A DNA stretch of 26,541 nucleotides from assembly GCF_000003605.2 (NCBI RefSeq), contig NW_003140313.1, positions 79,359 to 105,899 of the forward strand, written 5' to 3'. Source of the DNA: Saccoglossus kowalevskii. Its lineage: Eukaryota; Hemichordata; Enteropneusta; Harrimaniidae. Each line of letters opens with the position of its first letter. The stretch's first letter is position 1. The position numbers and the translations under genes were made by a program. The notes beneath the pieces are model-generated. The model saw only the letters and a program-made list of their open reading frames with translations. It had not been told where the DNA came from and did not search any database. Of the stretch, positions 12,501 through 18,500 are shown piece after piece.

Positions 12501-15500
12501 ACCTCTGAGATGGAATTTGTATGATGTATATTGCTGTCTGCACAGTAAACATTACTTCACTTTACCTATGGTGATTAGCGAAAACATTGCTCAAGTTTCT
12601 TTGGTAAATTATGTATAATTACCAGAGAATTTTTTTTTTAAATTCTGGTCAATTGTATTTCTAAAATCATTAAACGTGGAAGGCCTTTTTATTTTTTTAA
12701 TGATTTTTCATGAAAACTACCCAGTACATTTTCCTGATTTTTCAGAAATTCGTACTAAAAATATTTGAAAATAAAATTTGCAAATTTTTAATTGATGCGA
12801 GTGATATACATGAATATTTGTTTTCTGGGCTTTATACAATGTACTGTCAAATAATTTGTTTCAGCTGGAATTAATTTTAGCTGAAAAGACATTTTGCCTT
12901 TTTTGTATGAAATTTATTTTCACCTATTTCTTGACGAGTTGAATATAAAATATAAGAAAGAAAAAAAGGTCTATTCGCTGGATTTTATTTTCACTAAATT
13001 ATCACTTCAGTCAAAATAAGGTATTTTGCAGTAAGTAGCTATGTTGCATGCGAGGTTGCTGTAAATTAGTTTATGTGCAGAACTCGGGTACAATGCAGCA
13101 AAATTAATCAACCCTGGTCTTACATTTATCTTCTTGTTGCTTGTAAGCATTATCCAAGCATTCACGATTTCAAGTCAGAATAAATGTCCGTAATAATTGA
13201 GAACCTTTTTTTTTATATTTACTAAGTCATTTATTGTATCAATATATGTATGCACATAAATTTGGTGTGAAAATAATTCCATAATTTGATAATAATCTCC
13301 AAACCCAAGTGAGTGTTTTTGAGATATTAGAAAATTGCCTAATTTATTTCAACCCAAAACTTAATCACATCTGTAGATTACCCAAGAGCATCTATGTACA
13401 AAGTTTCGTTGCAATCTGTTACTCGAGATATCAGACAACTAAAATTGGCAAATTTATATAGTTGGTTTATTAATATGCACAATGGATTACCCCAGAGCAC
13501 CAATGTATCAAGTTTCATTGACATCGGATGAGTGGATATTGAGATATCTGTGTCAGGGTTGTGTGTATTTCTAATACAGGAAAAATGAAACTTGACAGAT
13601 AATTTCAAATATAATTTTTTTATTTTATTATTATTTCAGATGAAGTTGAAGAATTCAGTGACCACTCAACAAGAGAAGTTACTTAATGAGAAGGAACAAC
13701 AAGTACGCAAACACAGTGAAGAATTATCTGCATTGAAAGTGGATTTTAAAACCAAAGAAGAAGAGGTGTGTTTTTATTTTGTAACTTGTATATTTACCCT
13801 TCAAATGGCATAATTTTACTCGCCTAAATTTTGTGCAACATTTTGCCTTTTTTTGATAATTACGGATAAAATGGACAGATTTTCTATCAGATACACTTCT
13901 TGATCAAAGTTATTGAAAACATTTATGAACAATAGTTTTTCTTGTAAATAGTGACTTTGGTCCTCAAAAGGTTATAGACAGCGGTCTGTACACTTTATGC
14001 ATTGGGAACGACTGTCATTATGTACCAGTTAAAGGTTGACGCTGCTAACTACAGTGAAAATTGTGAATTCGCACACCAAGTTCTTTAAAAAACAAAATTA
14101 ATTATTAAAGCGGGGGAGTTGCCATCTGCTCATGCGTCAGTTGGCCATAGCGCTTCATTGTTTACAAACGAGCGTCAACCCACNNNNNNNNNNNNNNNNN
14201 NNNNNNNNNNNNNNNNNNNNNNNNNNNNNNNNNNNNNNNNNNNNNNNNNNNNNNNNNNNNNNNNNNNNNNNNNNNNNNNNNNNNNNNNNNNNNNNNNNNN
14301 NNNNNNNNNNNNNNNNNNNNNNNNNNNNNNNNNNNNNNNNNNNNNNNNNNNNNNNNNNNNNNNNNNNNNNNNNNNNNNNNNNNNNNNNNNNNNNNNNNNN
14401 NNNNNNNNNNTCATCTTATAATTTAAATAATTTAAAATTGTTTCCCTTTAATTTAATTAATTTTTTATGCATAACACTACATGGAAATCAGTTAGGGAAG
14501 TGTTCCTTAAGAGTTGTAAATTTTGATGTACATTGATTACGTGTTGTGTTCATTAAATTATATTCGCCATTTAATCACCATGTACTGGTCCATAGTCAGA
14601 AATCAAAACTCATCGTACCAGTGATAAATGTAAAATGAATCTTTGAGTTCATGGCCACCATATATGGATGCCATGAATGTCCTGATGCATGAATTCAAAT
14701 ATATAATTGGCTAACTACTTGACCCTGTGTCATATTTTTTTGTTTCCATCTAAATTATTGTAAACAATGAACTTGCAGCATAGATTTTTGAGAAACAAGA
14801 ATACATACTTTTCTGAACGTTTTTGATGTGTCCTGGATGGCATTTCATTATTTTTTGGTAGATTGGTCTAATGTTTTTATTTGGAATAATTGTAATTCAC
14901 ACACTTGAAAAAACCATAAAAAGGTCGGTGATCATAATGCCCTATCCTGTTCAATATAGGACTCATAGCGACGTACACAACGCATGTAAAATACATTGTT
15001 CGTTTGCATGAAATTTAAACACGCTGCGCGATGACCACCGCCCTTTAAGAATCTCACCCAGTGGCACACTTATCCAGGGTAGGTGTAGATGACCTCTGTT
15101 TAGTGTTGAAACTTTGATAGGAATCTGGTCTATTGACTATGGGTGCTACATCCACTACCATATTGCCATATGATTATTATAATATCTATAGTTTTATTTG
15201 TAATTTCAACAGAACAAGAAATTAACCGAATCTTTAGAAAACACCATGCAGAAACTAGAAGAGAGTAAACAACTACTGAAGACAAATGAAAATGGTAATA
15301 ATATTTCTTTAGAATCTGCTAAGCTTTACCATTAATTCATTGAAATTGAAGAATTCTTAGAGCATTCATGTGTCAAAGAATAATTACATGATATTATTTC
15401 TGTTCTACCACAGTCATCAACTGGCTGAATAAACAAGTGAATGAAGCACAGTTAACGCAGCGTCATGGTACATTTGAGATGCCTCCAAGTACCACCACAA

Positions 15501-18500
15501 CTAGTTCTTTTAAACCCATCGTTAATCCATCAATGGTAAGTTTTGTAATAAATAAAACTGACTCACTAGACCAAAACTAAATTTAATTTTTGGTGTTATT
15601 GTTTTTAATGTCTATGTATACACAATGTCCATATTGCTATCATGTTTCTAAATCTGGATTACGTAATCAGATTTAGCGCACCAATCTGCATTATCAGACA
15701 GGAAAATAAGTGTCTACACAATTTATCTGATCAAACTATTATATATAAATCTGGTGAAATTTAACATGTCACATTTTTAAAAAATAGAATCAGACATCAG
15801 ATTTTCTGTTTTACAACCAAACTTTTTTTTTTGTGAAAAAAAAGACTATACCGATATTTTTTTTTTAATCTTGTACTTCTTCAATGCTGTGCTCAGTTTT
15901 GCTCTACTAAGATGTGAGCAAAACATAAACAAGTGTGTCTTCTTGTATTTCACATATGGGTAAATTCCTCAGTTTACTGCAACTGTCTAAATAATTAGAT
16001 AATTAGCTTTTTGAATGAATGACTAAACACCTAGTTTGTTAAAGGACAATGGTCGCCGTATTGTGTTCGGTTTGGATCGCATAGCGGTGTTTACAATACA
16101 CAGGGTCCATAGTGTTGGCAAAATTCATTGAAAAGTCTTTAAATTTCTTCATAGTTATTAACTCATTTTAGAAAGGCTTGTTTTCTCCAGGGAACTACCA
16201 TATCCTCAGAACTTTGATGAGTTTTGGTGATGATGTTGGCCTGAATTAAGGGTCAAAATGTCTCGAAAAAATGCAAGAAAGTTTGGGAATCATTTGGCTC
16301 TTGGTGCTATGGAATCTGATACATGTGAAAAAACACTGTATGTTTACACGTAATTCAAATATGCTCTGCGTGACAATCAACACCTTTTAATCACTGACAG
16401 TTGCGCACTACTTTATTGCTTCCATATATATGGGTAAATAACCACATTCTATCCTTGTTTCTTCCTTCCTTGGTGTCTCATGCAGCCACAGCACCACAAC
16501 TATAGTACTCCTAGCAGTATGAACTATAGTACAGCTAGCCACCTCACATGTAGTAGCATTGGTAGTGTAAATAATCCACATCACTATCACAGAGCTAATG
16601 TACCATCTAAACCAACCCAGTTACAGGTAATGGTGCCTTGTAACATGCTTTCTCATTGGCTATGTGGCTCGAACTTCACGTAAGGTTGATGCCCAATGAA
16701 ATTTGGAAATTTTCACAATTGTGATGAGTCCAATTCATTTCAAAAAATGTTCATTATATATGGGTGCTTTCAAAACTACGAAGTTCAAGCTCTGAAGCTA
16801 CTGTATCCTAAGTATCTTACTCGTCCGACTTAGCGCCCAAGGTACTCAGCTCCAGAAATCCTGTTTTGTTTTTTTTTGCTTTATTTACCCCAGTCAAAAC
16901 ATTACGCAAATGACAATTTTACATCTCCAGACTAGGAGGAATATTACTTCTCTTTGGGAAAAATAATATAATATAGTTTGCCGTCATTGATTTCACAATA
17001 CTACTACAATGAAGAAACAGAGATGGTCATAAAAAAAGAGCACATTTAATTACAATATTGATTATGTATAATCAGAATTTATGACGTAATTAAGGCATGT
17101 GTAAAAATAGTCAAAATGAAGATCTCATTTTCTTCATTGTCAAATTTGTTTGATCATATGAGAACTAGCGATGCAAAACAATTTCCGCTTTCCGCAAATC
17201 CCTGAAGGCATTCTGGTAACGCAATGTGGAAGTAAAATATTGATCTGTTGGAATTGATTTCAACAGAAAATTGGCATGATTTAAAAACAAACAAACTGGT
17301 AATTAGCAATTTTTGAAAGGTGAACTAAATATGGAATGGACCCTGAAAATAGAAACGCCCCAAATATTGGGGGGGTGGGGTAGTTGAGCATGGGCACTTA
17401 GTCAAGTCGGACAAGTATGGTTACCTATAGGAAATTGTTTTAGAACTGTAAACTATTTATTGCAAATTAATTGCTGCTTATTTATATATTCATGATTCTC
17501 ATACGTTTTTGATTTTATTAACCTACTGAACACTTATTTCCCTCGCCAAGATTTTGTTTATACGCCCCTAATGGAAGCCACGCCCATTCTTTTTGAACAA
17601 TTGAAAACCAAATATTCTCATCTTTCATATCTGTAGATGCTCTAATAGAAGTCACACCCATTCTTTTTGAACAATTGAGATTCATTTTCCATGTGCTAAT
17701 AGAAGCTGCATCCCCCCTGTTGTATTGTATCATTTTATTTGAATCCATGGCTTCTATTACACACTTTTACAGTCTTTGCAGGGGTTAATTTAAACCCTGG
17801 ATTCTGCTTCTCGGAGTGGCAAAATTTACTGGGTGCAGTATGCTTGGAATTAGTCCAGGTCTCATGATGTGATAAAGAATCATTGCGCAAATCCTACAAG
17901 CTCCTATACTTGGGTCTTTCTTTCAAAAATGCTAGAACAACGATTGGATTGTCAGCTGTTGTATGAATGGTTATTATCTGCGTCTCTAAACTTCAACATG
18001 TATTAACTTCTCTAGGTACATTATAATCCACTGGCAGTGCGGAAAAGCAATCTACAAATATCAACACATGCAAATGTACCCGCAATACCTGAAGAAATCT
18101 CGCCGAGACTATTTAAGTCATCTACTCCGCCAGTTGATGCAAAGTCCAGCAAACCAAGGTAAGTCACTCAGAGTTTTGTCTGCACACGTCCACATTTGAT
18201 CGTTCTATTTTATGGTTATGTCAGTTCTAGTTTCAATAATTGAAAAAGCTAATAATCTTAAATATTGCCATCAGCGTTTCTCACAAGATGCGTAAATATG
18301 AAGGTCACTGGATAAAGTGCAAAACTGCGCTGATTTGTAAATGAGGCAATGCTTTGATTGACCTTATGTTTCTGTCTGTTGTATACTTTTTCAATCAAGC
18401 AATAATAGTTAATGTAAAATGCAATAGTAATGTACATACATATAAATTAGCTGAAACCATGAAACAAATCAATATATAATAACTTTAAACTGCATTAAAT

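Larger units (their letters stand above)
11451..13639 (+). other. SASS6: Intron between exons i and j
   Basis: 2189 bp, the longest intron. It holds family B copies 11522-11685 and 12844-13031, the paired exon-shaped repeats 11780-11883 and 12441-12537, and family I units 13330-13560. Confidence 0.85.
13766..15212 (+). other. SASS6: Intron between exons j and k
   Basis: 1447 bp including the N gap. It holds truncated family E 14105-14183, family K 14918-15046 and a SINE fragment 15055-15172. The rest shows nothing recognised. Confidence 0.8.
16627..18015 (+). other. SASS6: Intron between exons m and n
   Basis: 1389 bp, holding family A copy 2 (16820-17415) and family C copy 2 (17552-17785). 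Confidence 0.8.

Noticed and set aside
14119-14536. Open frames across the N run
   Set aside because: They exist only because N codons are not stops.
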